64,000 nucleotides of DNA from Plenodomus lindquistii (Eukaryota; Ascomycota; Dothideomycetes; Pleosporales; Leptosphaeriaceae), in NCBI GenBank assembly GCA_025504975.1, contig JANUWI010000011.1:496001-560000 (forward strand), given 5' to 3'. The notes below the pieces were generated by a model, which saw only the letters and a list, made by a program, of their open reading frames with translations, had not been told where the DNA came from and ran no database searches. The translations under genes and the position numbers were made by a program. Of the stretch, positions 22,570 through 33,000 are shown one piece after another. Position 1 is the first letter of the stretch, and every line of letters begins with the position of its first letter.

Positions 22570-23598
22570 ATGTCGGAAACCTCAGGTTCATCGGAGGACA
22601 AGGGCGGCTACCGACAAATCAACAAGGCGCTAAACATTTGCGCCTTTGAGGATTATCTCAACGGCCAAACAGCTAGCTTGAAACCCATCCCAGATATCGA
22701 GCAAGTCACCTCCAGGGTCATTCGTGTCAAAGGTCAAAACCCTGGACGATTTACATTCCAAGGCACGAACACTTTCTTGGTCGGCAGTGGATCATCCTGC
22801 ATCTTGATTGATACATCAGGAGGTGAACCAGAATATGCAGAATTGTTGGCTTCGATTTTGGAATCTCGGAATATCAGCATCGAATGCGTACTGATTTCCC
22901 ACTGGCACGGCGATCACTCCGGAGGTGTATTAGATCTCCTAAGACTCTATCCATACCTCGAAGACCGCATCTACAAGAACGACCCCGAACCAGGACAAAA
23001 CGATATTGACGATGGACAAGAGTTCTCGGTCGAAGGTGCGACGATTCAAGCAGTACATGCGCCCGGCCATTCTGAAGACCACATGTGCTTCATACTCAAA
23101 GAGGAGAACTCCATGTTCACCGGCGACAATATCCTGGGAACAGGAACAAGTGCAGTTGAAGATCTAGGAATCTTTATGTCCAGCTTGCAAAAGATGAAAG
23201 GAATGAACTGTCAGGTTGGTCATCCAGCGCACGGGCACACAATCGAAGACTTGAACATGAAGATAAGTAAGGAGCTTGCTTCCAAGCTCAGACGAGAGAA
23301 GCAGACCGCCAAAGCGATGCAAGACTTGCGCGACCGCGGCGAGAAAAAAGTCACCCTTCGGGAAATTGTAGACAACATGTACGGTGCATCGGTGGATGAA
23401 ACAACCCGGACCCTGGCTCTTGAGCCATTTATCGATGAAGTACTTCGCAAGCTTGCTGCAGATGGCAAGGTTGGATTTGAGAATCGTTCTGGGCGTAAGA
23501 AGTGGTTCTTGGTGCCAACTGGCGGCCGCAGCAGTCAGACAAGTCATTCTAAAAGGGCGCTGCTGCAAGTGGACTCGTCCCGAACGGTAACCGTTTGA
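22570..23598 (+). CDS. Metallo-beta-lactamase-type thioesterase (ACTE-like)
   Basis: A 342-aa intronless gene. I chose the ATG at 22570, because the same frame 5' of it has only a TTG. The zinc-binding signature HWHGDHSGG lies near residue 117, with a further His in 'HAPGHSEDHM', an Asp in 'FTGDNILG' and a late His in 'HPAHGH'. These are the metal ligands of the family. A winged-helix-like C-terminal part follows ('LREIVDNMYG', 'LEPFIDEVLRKL'), as in MdpF/ACTE/LACTB2-like enzymes. Its expected job is hydrolytic release of atrochrysone carboxylic acid from the PKS carrier protein, since the PKS has no thioesterase of its own. It is divergently transcribed from the PKS. Confident in family, inferred in substrate. 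Confidence 0.92.
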   Translation: MSETSGSSEDKGGYRQINKALNICAFEDYLNGQTASLKPIPDIEQVTSRVIRVKGQNPGRFTFQGTNTFLVGSGSSCILIDTSGGEPEYAELLASILESRNISIECVLISHWHGDHSGGVLDLLRLYPYLEDRIYKNDPEPGQNDIDDGQEFSVEGATIQAVHAPGHSEDHMCFILKEENSMFTGDNILGTGTSAVEDLGIFMSSLQKMKGMNCQVGHPAHGHTIEDLNMKISKELASKLRREKQTAKAMQDLRDRGEKKVTLREIVDNMYGASVDETTRTLALEPFIDEVLRKLAADGKVGFENRSGRKKWFLVPTGGRSSQTSHSKRALLQVDSSRTVTV

Positions 23599-24012
23599 AA
23601 TTCGACACATGTCCAAATTATCAATCAATTTCTTGCAAAGCTTTTCTAGAATGCAACGACAAATCCCCATATCGCGATGCGACCTTATTTGTAGCGCCAT
23701 GCGTGATGTCGAGTCCTGTGGTATCTTACCACAAGTTTATTGCTTGTCAAGCAGATAGTCCGTGGATTATCCGTAATCGAAAAAGAAGCCCACGTAAAAG
23801 AGCGACAACAGAGTCTATCCTGCAGGTTTTCGCGGTGGTTCGGTGGCTATGCTGTACATGCAAGCGTAATAAACAATCCCATAATCGAGCGACCACGCAG
23901 CGCCACGCACTTCGTCACAATACGTGACATTTCCAAAACTATTGACGCAGCTCTGATCATATCTTTTAATTATCAGCTTTCACAAGAGCGGTAGAGGCAG
24001 CAACACATAAGA
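23599..24012. other. Convergent 3' region, thioesterase / DUF1772 gene
   Basis: No gene seen. Overlapping frames at 23595-23994 are rich in Arg and Cys without family signs. Confidence 0.4.
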
Positions 24013-24602
24013 TCAAACGAAAGTCGCAACCGCCGTCAGTAAAGCACCTGCGCCCACAATTGCTGCCCTCGTGAAGTTCATTCCTCGCCATCTAACCAAC
24101 ATGGCGCGAATGTCAGCTTCACTCCAATCGAGATCCTTGGCTTTTGCTCCCTTCTCGACTTGATCGCCCATGCCCACCAGTTTTTTGTTCACGGTGGGCT
24201 CCATGTACAACAAGGTGTATGGTATTATACAAGGAACCAAGAGGGTGGCAGCCATGTACAATGGAAATGGTGATATTGAGCCAAACACAAGACTTGTCTT
24301 GTGTTTGGAATGGTATGTGGAGAAGCCGTTGCAGATGGTGACTAGGATGGCAAAAGGTGGGGATGCGGATTTTCCAATGTTGTACATTGTTTTGAACTCA
24401 TGGACGAGGACGTCGACGGGAGCAATATTGAGAGTTGGAACTCCGGCATGGCTGAAGCATGCAATGAATCCTGATATAGTGTAAGTCTAGGAATTATGGA
24501 GATTAGCGCCCCCCCCCCATTGAAATGTTGACATTTACCTGACAAGAAGGCGGCGCCCGCAATGCCCACAACGTGAGCGATCTGAATGAATGTGTCACCC
24601 AT
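24013..24602 (-). CDS. DUF1772 membrane protein, candidate anthrone oxygenase A
   Basis: Two exons (24602-24539, 24470-24013) give 173 aa. The donor is GTAAAT, the acceptor TATCAG and the phase matches. The intron includes a run of ten G on the coding strand. Hydrophobic stretches at residues 5-22, 71-83, about 95-118 and 153-170 give the four-helix pattern of the DUF1772 family. This family holds the anthrone oxygenases of anthraquinone pathways and HypC of aflatoxin synthesis. 'LYMEPTVNKKL' carries the family's conserved 'P..N..L' element, and 'DIRAMLVRWRGMNFTRA' the helix-4 block 'W...N..R'. Such enzymes convert emodin anthrone to emodin without a known cofactor. A second family member lies divergent at 25195-25830, so one may be redundant or have another substrate. 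Confidence 0.83.
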
Positions 24603-25194
24603 GATGTTGCTTAGGAGTATTGTCAAGCAATGCCAATTGATAGAAACAAGCCCGTATGTGTATTGAGAGAATGACTGATAACCAGCTCATTCAGTCAATC
24701 TTATGTATTCAGAAAACTGGGCTCTCATGACCTCCACGCACATTTGAGCCTAAGTGTCTAGTGTCTATAACGGAGTCCGTGGAAGCCGCGACCTTGAACG
24801 CGGTCTTAGGCAACTGAAAAGGCCGACAAAAACTCTTGGGTTAAAAAGGGTCGGACTATGGAATACCGATCTATGTTCTCGTGCGCCAAATCGCCGCGGC
24901 AGCTGCCGGTTGGGGGCCGGCGGGGACCATCGGAACATTTCAATGTAGCGAGATTCCAGAAGAACACGAATTCCTACATTCGAAGTAAGGCGGATAGTTT
25001 TTGAACACCTGCATCATCGAGACCGCCTAAGACGATCTAATGCAACAGTTCCGGTCAAACAATGACATCGATCATCATGCTGTCGTTTCTATATTCACTC
25101 AGCTGCCCCTGTGGGGTCTGTACCTGATAACACCTCCATTCGATTCTCTCATCAGATCTATTACCAGCCTTGTGTCTCAGATTCAGCGATTGCG
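24603..25194. promoter_or_regulatory. Bidirectional promoter between the two DUF1772 genes
   Basis: The two DUF1772 genes start on either side, about 590 bp apart, and likely share control. No exact TCGN5CGA site seen. The minus-strand gene could alternatively start eight codons upstream at 24626. Confidence 0.4.
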
Positions 25195-25830
25195 ATGGTT
25201 CCACTCGATACTGTGTTGCAAACTCTGCCACTGTTACAATGGGTCATAACCTTAGCTTTGTTTATCGTCTCCGGTGCGACTGAGGACCCAACCTTTTGAG
25301 GCATAGCTGGAAGCTGACTAGCTGCGTTGTCAGGCGTTGCGTGGTCATTCAATCTCTGGATTGTTCCTATTATCAAGCTCAATAAGTCAGGCAGCGCCAT
25401 TCTGCAACTCGAGGAGATATCGCGACGTGGCGGTAGGTGGCTCGATCCTTTGAATGCAAGCTTCGCGTTGTTACTCGGCCTCAACGCTCTCCTGTTGTCA
25501 CGACATCCAGACCCAGCAGAGGCCACAAATTGGAGGACGGCTGCTACCGCAAGCGTTACTCTGCTACAGGTTGCGTGGTGGGAAAGGGTCATGATATTCC
25601 CTCTGGAAGCGCAAATGACAGCGATGAAGAATGATGATGAAAGTCTCGGGGTGTCGAAGGAAAGTTGGATGGATGAATCGAGCAGGAGGGCCTTGCATCA
25701 GTCCTTAGACCGCTGGTCCCAGCGGCATGCGATCCGCGCAACCTTGCCACTTATCGCGGGGTTGATAGTGTTGTCCTCAAAATTGGGGGAATGTATGTCA
25801 GGAACATCGTTAATGGAAAGGATGGAGTGA
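25195..25830 (+). CDS. DUF1772 membrane protein, candidate anthrone oxygenase B
   Basis: Two exons (25195-25273, 25334-25830) give 191 aa. The donor is GTGCGA, the acceptor TGTCAG, and joining rebuilds 'SGVAWSFNLWIVPII', a natural first helix of DUF1772 proteins. Further hydrophobic stretches occur at about 60-72, 84-105 and 158-172. 'VMIFPLEAQM' occupies the place of the family's 'vm.P.N..l' element but lacks the Asn. 'LDRWSQRHAIRATLPLIAGL' positions (W, H, R) match the final helix. Its sequence is quite unlike the neighbour at 24013-24602 despite the shared fold, so the two are old paralogues or unrelated recruits. It probably acts on an anthrone or similar aromatic substrate in a membrane. 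Confidence 0.78.
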
Positions 25831-26139
25831 GTGGTGGGTGGGTGGACCGGAAGAAATCACCGCTAAAACAGATGTGGCTAATCTAAGTATGCTGTGTAAT
25901 GTAACTGTCTACAAATTCTAAGCACACAAATTGAAACATAACTTATTAGACCATACAATGCATCGCGCTAAGTCTTTACAGTAAGACATTATCGCAAGTG
26001 CGTTCAGACAAGACAATTTTCTTCCTATCCATCGTCGTTGCTTCGTGAGCTTCACAAGATGAGCCGAAGTCCATCATTCATGAATGTACGGTGAGACCGA
26101 TCAGGATCCAACTATATACTTCGAACTCTATGCCACACA
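25831..26139. other. Convergent 3' region
   Basis: Separates the ends of the DUF1772 gene and the scytalone-dehydratase-like gene. Nothing recognised. Confidence 0.4.
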
Positions 26140-26747
26140 TCAATCCACCTTGAAGATACTCTCATAGTCATCCTCAGACCAGCGAATATCCGGCGTAAGA
26201 CCTGCAAACTTCCACTCTCCATCTACACGACGATAACGTATAGTCGCCTTGCCATGTGCATGGCCTTTAGCGGCTGCTTCCTTCATCTCATCATCCTTAT
26301 ATCTCTGATGCGCAACACGCATCTGATGATACCCTGTGATTTCACCATCTCCAGTTTCAAGCCACTTGGTTTGACCCATGAAATGCTGTGTCTTCACGCG
26401 AGCGTTGCCGAGGAATTTCGGGCTGGAAGCTAGGCCAACGAACTCCTCTGCAGGCAGACTCTCCCACATCATTCCCATGACTGCACGATAATCGACCTTT
26501 GGAAGAGGATTTAGTGCAAAGCGTGGTTTGGACGCTGCGGTATGCGTACTTACGTGGAGAGTTGGCGCGAGGCATTTGGAGAGGCGGTCCCAGTCCTTGC
26601 TGTCAAAGCTTTCGGCCCATTCAAATGCAGCGGCTTGACATTCCAGGACGTCTTTGTGGGGGAATCCGCGTTAGTACAAATGTGCATGAGAAAGGTATTA
26701 CGCGGCTTACCTTCTGGACAAGGTCTCTTGTCGGTCTTGTGAGGCAT
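26140..26747 (-). CDS. Scytalone-dehydratase-like protein
   Basis: Three exons (26747-26711, 26651-26554, 26496-26140) give 163 aa with all phases correct. After joining, nearly the whole chain follows scytalone dehydratase of the melanin pathway: 'CQAAAFEWAESFDSKDW', 'CLAPTLHVDYRAV', 'LPAEEFVGL', 'TQHFMGQT', 'HQRYKD', 'WKFAGLTPDIRW'. The second active-site Tyr (DYR), the TQH His and the HQRY His are kept. From memory of the melanin enzyme, its first tyrosine (SYD) is Phe here, and the Ser/Asn pair after HAH is replaced (HAHGKA). So this is likely the MdpB-type homologue that works on anthraquinone or hydroanthraquinone intermediates rather than true scytalone. Its place between anthrone oxygenase and reductase genes supports that. 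Confidence 0.88.
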
Positions 26748-27221
26748 CTTGATGGTGTGATCACACTGTATGCAAATGATTTTCAGTTGGAGTGCGGCCG
26801 AAAGCATTTGCTTATATTGGCTATGTATATATGCAATCGGGCACTCGCAGCGCCTCCATTATAGAACAAACCCTGCATTCAAGTACATGCCGTTTCGCGC
26901 AGTCAGCATCGGAATAAATACACCAACGGACCGAGTCGCACCTGCAAGCACTTCCATATGGCACGCGGGTTGACCTAATCCGCTTTCCTGGAAGCGCGTC
27001 CAAAACTTAGGATGTGCATCACAATCAGAGTGAAGGAGGTGGGGTTGGCAGGCTATTTGCTACGTCGATGGCAGTATTGTATAGACATGTCTGCCCTTCT
27101 AGATTTCTCGGAGAACTATGAGAACAGACGTGGATATAGACATGGTAGCATGTAATTGACAACAATTTATGTGCTACGCAAACATAATGGTATCAATAAA
27201 GGCTACGGCCTCCCCTGGAAA
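26748..27221. promoter_or_regulatory. 5' flank of the scytalone-dehydratase-like gene
   Basis: Lies between that start and the 3' end of the NmrA-like gene, all on the minus strand. No specific motif recognised. Confidence 0.35.
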
Positions 27222-28013
27222 TCAAGCACCGGGCCCGGTTCCTGATGGCAGGTACTTGTACAAGAATGGGAAATAGTAAGAAAGCAGTCCACAGATGATA
27301 CACTTTGGCGTGCCAGTGGGAAACTTTGCCTTGCCACCTGCGTTGACAACACCAACGTTCTTGTTATTCCACTTGCCATCGGGATCCATCGCCGTCTCAA
27401 TCATGCCCGCCGCAATATCGAGATAGGATACGAAAGACTCTTCATCATCAAGTGTGAGTCTATGCCCATGTTGGATATCAACGGAGAGTCCTCCTGGCTT
27501 GATGTAGACACAAGATACCCAGTCTTCATGCTTGCGTAAGAACTCCTCCGCCAACTCCAAGTCCCGATACACGTGCCACGCAGATCGGCGGACGATTGCA
27601 TTGACCCATGGATTCTTGCGACTAATCCAGGGATCGATAGTCGCTGATGAGAGAAGAACAAGCCGTGGCATGGGCGGATGACTCTTGCTCTCAGACTTCT
27701 GAGTTTGCAGCGCTTTGACGACTGTATGCGTCAGGTCTTGGCTGATATGGCAGCCGGGCATATTGTCGTTGGTGGTTGCGGTCAGGAAGACGGCTTTGCA
27801 ACCGTACATTGCCTTTCCGAGGAGATCGACATCGAGTATACTCCCAGTAAAGACTTCGACCCGGGAATTGTTGGCAGCTGCAGGTACTAGACGAAAGAGC
27901 TTATCCTTGTTGCGGCAATAGACCTTGATGCGAGCATCTGTTGTCTGGAGGAGGAGCTCTGTGATGGCATTGCCACAGTTCCCCGTCGCACCGAGCACTG
28001 CAAAGGACGTCAT
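27222..28013 (-). CDS. NmrA-like NAD(P)-binding oxidoreductase
   Basis: A 263-aa intronless gene. The Rossmann start 'MTSFAVLGATGNCGNAI' (GATGxxG at residues 8-14) defines an NmrA/atypical SDR protein. 'VEVFTGSILDVDLLGKAM' and 'CKAVFLTATTNDNMPG' follow the usual beta-alpha pattern. 'RLVLLSSATIDPW' contains the serine strand, and there is no classical YxxxK but a 'WHVYRDLELAEEFL' segment in its place. Counterparts occur in monodictyphenone-type (mdpK) and other aromatic polyketide clusters as reductases of uncertain step. It is divergent to the SDR at 28880, with a TCGN5CGA site in between. Function is probably reduction or isomerisation of a quinone intermediate. That is inference. Confidence 0.8.
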   Translation of the reverse strand: MTSFAVLGATGNCGNAITELLLQTTDARIKVYCRNKDKLFRLVPAAANNSRVEVFTGSILDVDLLGKAMYGCKAVFLTATTNDNMPGCHISQDLTHTVVKALQTQKSESKSHPPMPRLVLLSSATIDPWISRKNPWVNAIVRRSAWHVYRDLELAEEFLRKHEDWVSCVYIKPGGLSVDIQHGHRLTLDDEESFVSYLDIAAGMIETAMDPDGKWNNKNVGVVNAGGKAKFPTGTPKCIICGLLSYYFPFLYKYLPSGTGPGA

Positions 28014-28879
28014 AGTATCTGATGTTTTTCAAATGCCTGGAGGATGCAACAAGTGAGGTGTCCGGAATCCAATCTTACCTCGCGCAATGTGATGCGCCCC
28101 ACGGGTCATCATATAGCCAAACTAACAAGATGCATCGTCATTGGTGCAAAGATGCACCGATGTGTGGGTGAATCAAGAGTCGGTTCTCGGCAGGAACATA
28201 CACCGTCCTGTGTCCGACTTCCCCGTTCTGGAGGTTCAATCACGGCATTGCTGGCCCCGTGAGTCGGGGGTACGCGCGCTCCTTCGCGAGGCGAAGTATC
28301 GGTCGAAATCGAAAAAGTAAGATCGGGCGTGAGCACAGTGTCGGCACATATCATATAGGCCGTGCTGACATAGTCGCGCGGGATAGGCGCACCGCATCGC
28401 AGCCTCTCACCCCTCAGTCAATCTCGAACTGCAACGCTGCGAGCGGAGCATCACTCTACTGTTGCCTAGAACAATGAATGGGACAATGAATCGATCCCGA
28501 ATGAGGTAAACAAGCAATCCTATCATTACACTATTTATGAAGCTGACCGCTTTAGATGACCGAATGTGGCATAGTGATTGACTGAGCACGTGATTATGAC
28601 TACCTCAAAAATTAGTACGGGACGATGGACAGGGCTGAGAGGCATATTCAACGTATGCTCCGGCCTGGTTCCAACTGAGTGGTAATGGGCCATCGGATTC
28701 CGTATTTGGGCTTGGTCAACACATAAAACATGTGGAGAAGCGCTGAGAGCAAATTCATACATACAAATCAAAAGCATCAGCTAAGACAACTCATTCAAGT
28801 GAAGATCTGAAGTTTCTATCTTTGTCACGGGCCAAACTTTCATCCTTTTTCGGCCTACCATCCAAAAAGTTCCTTCACA
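28014..28879. promoter_or_regulatory. Bidirectional promoter, NmrA-like / SDR
   Basis: About 870 bp between two divergent pathway genes. It holds one exact AflR-type palindrome at 28284-28294. Frames inside are short and featureless. Confidence 0.5.
28284..28294. promoter_or_regulatory. TCGN5CGA motif (AflR-type binding site candidate)
   Basis: TCGCGAGGCGA fits the TCG-N5-CGA consensus known for AflR. It lies 271 bp from the NmrA-like start and 586 bp from the SDR start, in their shared promoter. The window encodes an AflR-like factor. One such site per about 4 kb is expected by chance. Confidence 0.4.
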
Positions 28880-29686
28880 ATGGCTCAAGGCGAATCCGCA
28901 ACCTACGTCCCCAACCGCCTCGATGGAAAAGTTGCCCTAGTAACCGGTTCTGGGCGTGGCATCGGCGCAGCAATCGCCATCCACCTCGGCCGCCTGGGCG
29001 CAAAAGTAGTCGTCAACTACGCCAGCTCGCTCAAAGATGCCGAAAGAGTCGTTTCGCAAATCAAAGCCCTCGGCAGCGACGCCATCGCGCTCAAGGCCGA
29101 CATTCGCCAAGTTTCGGAAATTGTAAAGCTCTTCGATGACGCCGTCGCACACTTTGGCTCTCTGGACATCGCCGTCAGTAACTCTGGCGTTGTCAGCTTC
29201 GGACACTTGAAAGATGTTACCGAGGAGGAATTTGACCGCGTGTTTAGCCTCAATACGCGGGGGCAATTCTTTGTGGCGAGGGAGGCGTACAAGCATCTTA
29301 ATGTGGGCGGACGCATCATCATGACTTCGTCCAACACATCCAAGGACTTTAGCGTGCCCAAACATTCTCTGTACTCTGGGTCAAAGGGTGCGGTCGACTC
29401 GTTTGTGAGGATCTTCTCGAAGGACTGTGGGGACAAGAAGATTACTGTCAATGCTGTTGCGCCGGGTGGTACTGTTACGGATATGTTTCATGAGGTCTCC
29501 CATCATTATATCCCTGGGGGAGAGAAATACACCGCTGAGCAGCGTCAGCAGATGGCTGCTCATGCGTCGCCTTTGACTCGCAATGGGTTCCCCGAGGATG
29601 TTGCGAATGTTGTTGGTTTTCTGGCTAGCAAGGAAGGTGAATGGGTTAACGGCAAGGTTCTTACGCTGGATGGAGGTGCAGCGTAG
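28880..29686 (+). CDS. Short-chain reductase (versicolorin/hydroxynaphthalene reductase type)
   Basis: A 268-aa intronless gene. The NADP-binding motif TGSGRGIGAAI is near residues 21-31, followed by 'NYASS', the NSG form of the NAG motif at about 98, catalytic Ser in 'IIMTSSN', and 'YSGSKG' with the YxxxK pair. 'VNAVAPGGTVTDMF' follows and the C-terminus ends 'VLTLDGGAA'. This is the classical SDR subgroup that contains versicolorin reductase, tetrahydroxynaphthalene reductase and MdpC. MdpC-like enzymes reduce emodin hydroquinone on the way to chrysophanol, which is the probable reaction here, in concert with the scytalone-dehydratase-like protein. It is convergent with the ABC transporter gene. 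Confidence 0.9.
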   Translation: MAQGESATYVPNRLDGKVALVTGSGRGIGAAIAIHLGRLGAKVVVNYASSLKDAERVVSQIKALGSDAIALKADIRQVSEIVKLFDDAVAHFGSLDIAVSNSGVVSFGHLKDVTEEEFDRVFSLNTRGQFFVAREAYKHLNVGGRIIMTSSNTSKDFSVPKHSLYSGSKGAVDSFVRIFSKDCGDKKITVNAVAPGGTVTDMFHEVSHHYIPGGEKYTAEQRQQMAAHASPLTRNGFPEDVANVVGFLASKEGEWVNGKVLTLDGGAA

Positions 29687-30028
29687 AATCACGCTTTGTA
29701 GATTGACAATAGCATGATGCGTTTCACTGAAATTTATCTTTGTTGAGAAGTTATCATCGCATGTGAATTGCGTCCTTTATCGTAACATGTCCGCCGCAAT
29801 CACGCGAATAGATGTTCGCAACGGTTGATCCAGGGCAGCTAGTTGGCTTCACAGAACTGCTGTATGAAATGATGAGATCGACATTATACGAGAGCTCATT
29901 CTAAACCTGTCTTGATCAAAATCCATCCGAAAGGCGTATGCAGCCCAATAAGGCTAACACGGTCTATGGAAGGACTGAAGCGGTCCAATTACAACACCCC
30001 ATCACCGCTCCATTCGAATCCGCAATTT
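29687..30028. other. Convergent 3' region, SDR / ABC transporter
   Basis: No gene or element seen. Confidence 0.4.
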
Positions 30029-33000
30029 CTACTGCTCAGCCTTCTTACTCGCCTTGGTCCTCAACTTCATTAGCAGATACACAAGTGCATACCCGCTAAA
30101 CATAAAGATTACACAAATTCCCGCATCCCTCCAACCATAGTATCTCTCTCCCAAATTCACCGTAGCCAAGTAATCCCGTCCAAGCGTATACTGACACACG
30201 CGACACGCCTCCGTCGCCTCAGGATTGATGAGATTGTTACGACTACCTGGCCCACTGAGCCACGCCTCAAGGTACTGCGCACAAGTCTGGTTGCCACCAC
30301 CCGGTGGATCGAAGACCGCAAACTCATCGTCCTTGCATCTGATCGTCCAGTCGAAATCTGTGAAGACGAGAAGGGATCCCATGAGATAGTTGAACGGGTT
30401 GAGGTAGTATATCCAGTAGCGCCAGAAAGGCTCGATCTGGTTGTACGGTACTATGACACCGCAGAAACAGCAGAGTGTTGATAGCAGGATTGGGTTTACC
30501 AGGCTTGCAAACACAGCGTTGGGTGCGTATGCTGCTACGAATTGCCCGAAGCCGGTGTAGATGAATTGGTATACCAAGAACACGAAGAAGACTGCGCCAG
30601 CTTTGCTGGGCTCAGTGGGGAGGCCAGATGCAAAGTAGAACACGAGGTAATACAGAACGCCGCAGATCAAGAGGTAAGGCATTTCTGATACGATAAGTCC
30701 TGTGACGAAAGAGTACCAACTGTACATTTTCGATTTCTTCTCGCGAGTTTCGTAGATGTCGCGGCGCTCGAGGAAGATGGGTTGCAGTTGCGCGATCACA
30801 CCTGGCGCGACGAAGATATACTGGAACAGCGAGAAAAGGACATATTTCTGCTCGGCGACTGAGTCACCAATCTGCCAGAAGGTAAAGCCGATGAAGAATG
30901 CGACGCCGCCGTGGAGAAGGAGTTTGTTGTTGAAGTATGCTGTGTCGCGGAAGAAAGAGATGTTCATACGGTTGAGGACGAGCTTAGTTTGGGTAAAGAA
31001 AGTGGTGGCAAACTCATAACCGTCATCCTTAGTGCCCGGCTCTTTACTTGCGGCGTCAGATATAATCTCATCGAGGTGTTGGTTCAGCTTGGCTGCCTCA
31101 GGCGAGTCAAGCCAGACTTGGTGCCAGTCCTTGCCGCTGGGGTGATGGCCACTGACGACGTCGATCATGTGCTCGGCAGGATTCGCGTGCTCTGGACAAG
31201 GAGCGTCGTAACGGCCGAAATATTTCTTGATGGTTGCTGCCTGGTCGCCGATCTCGCCGAAGTAGACAGTCTTTCCTCCATTAGCGAGGAGTAGGAGGGT
31301 ATCAAACTCTGCAAATAGCAAGGCTGAGGGTTGGTGGATGGTCACAAGAACCGCCTGGCCAACATCAGCGAGCTTGCGTAAAAACCGAACTGTGTTGAAT
31401 GCTGCTTGGCCGTCCAAGCCCGACGTTGGCTCATCCAAAAATATGAGAATGGATGGCTTAGAGACGAGCTCAACTCCAATTGTGACGCGCTTCCTTTGCT
31501 CAACCGAAAGGCCAGCTCCCACGTATCCAATCAATGTATTCTCCAGGTCGTGAAGCTCTAGTAGGTCGATAATGGTGTCAACATAGGCAAGCTTCTCTTC
31601 CTTTGATGTATCCCTAGATTGACGAAGAAGCGCTGAGAACACAAGTGCCTCTCGGACGGTGGAATATGCGTCGTGGACGTCGAGCTGTTCGCAGTAACCG
31701 GCAGATCGTTGAAATGAGACTGGTAATGGGCGTCCGTCAACCAAGATTTCGCCCTTGATCGTACCAGCTGTTTTTCGTTGCGCGAGGACATCTAAGAGTG
31801 TCGTCTTTCCGGCGCCTGCAAGGTGTTAGACTAGGCTAGTCATGTAAAATATAGAGATCAAGATGTCGTACCAGAAGATCCCATCAGCGCGCCCAACATC
31901 CCAGGCTTAACGTAGCCATGGACGTTGTTCAGTAGTGTGCGGTCGCCCGACGAAGTCTTAACAACATAGGAGAGATTGCGCCATGTGAAGATAGACGTAT
32001 TGCGAATCAAGCTGCCTTCTAGCTTGCCCTTGTCACCATTCGAGTTCTGAAGAGTGTCGTTGTTTGGGCTGATCTTTTCTTCCTTCAAGGCCTCTTCGTC
32101 TTTACGTTGGACATTGTGGAGCCTTGCGACGTACTTGCGCTTCTCACGAGGAATATACACAGTACTTGAACCGGAAGTGTCACTCCAGCGCATGGTGAAG
32201 ATGATGGTGAGGGAAACGAACAGGACCCACCAAGCGAATAAAATACCAACGTTGCGCCAGATATTCGAGGGTGAGTAGGAGAGACTAGCGAGATACTCCT
32301 CGCCAGTGAGTGAGGTTGCACCAGACCGGGCACCTCGGACACCTGCGCATGATTGTGCGCCGGGGTCGAGGTACTGGGGTAGGTAATTGGGGATGAGATT
32401 ATCGAATGCGCATGGGATGTTGACACCCACATATTCGTTGGCCATCAGAGATTCGAAACCGTAGGCGAGCGGATTAATCCAGTAGACCCAAACGAACCAT
32501 GGGTGCATATCAGGTTTTGGAATTTCGTAACCTGCAATATCATATCAGCAAGCTTCCTCCTTCGATAGTTCTACTGACTTACCCATGTAGACAATGGTCG
32601 CTGTGATTGCAAACCCGGATACCTTTGAGGCTGAGTTGAATGAAGGAAAGCCAGCGCCAATGGTCCTCATCATAGCTGTCATGACTAACGTCACAACATA
32701 GACGACAAACCAGTTTGTGAAAAAGGCAGCAGCGGTAGGCTTCAAGGCAGTCATCCAATACAGAATGAGTACGAAACTTGTGATCTGGAACAGTAGGATG
32801 GGAATGTCCGCGATAACCTGAGCGATACAGAATGCAGCAGGATGGAAAAACGCGAAGTTTTTTTGCTTCGCAAGGATTGGACGTCCAACAAAGGACTCGT
32901 TGACTTCAGACAAGGCGAAGAGGGCGTTGAAGAGGAGCGCAAGGAACAAGGCCCCAGACTTTAAAAAGAGACCGGCTGTGTTATCGGGTGCATTGTAGAA

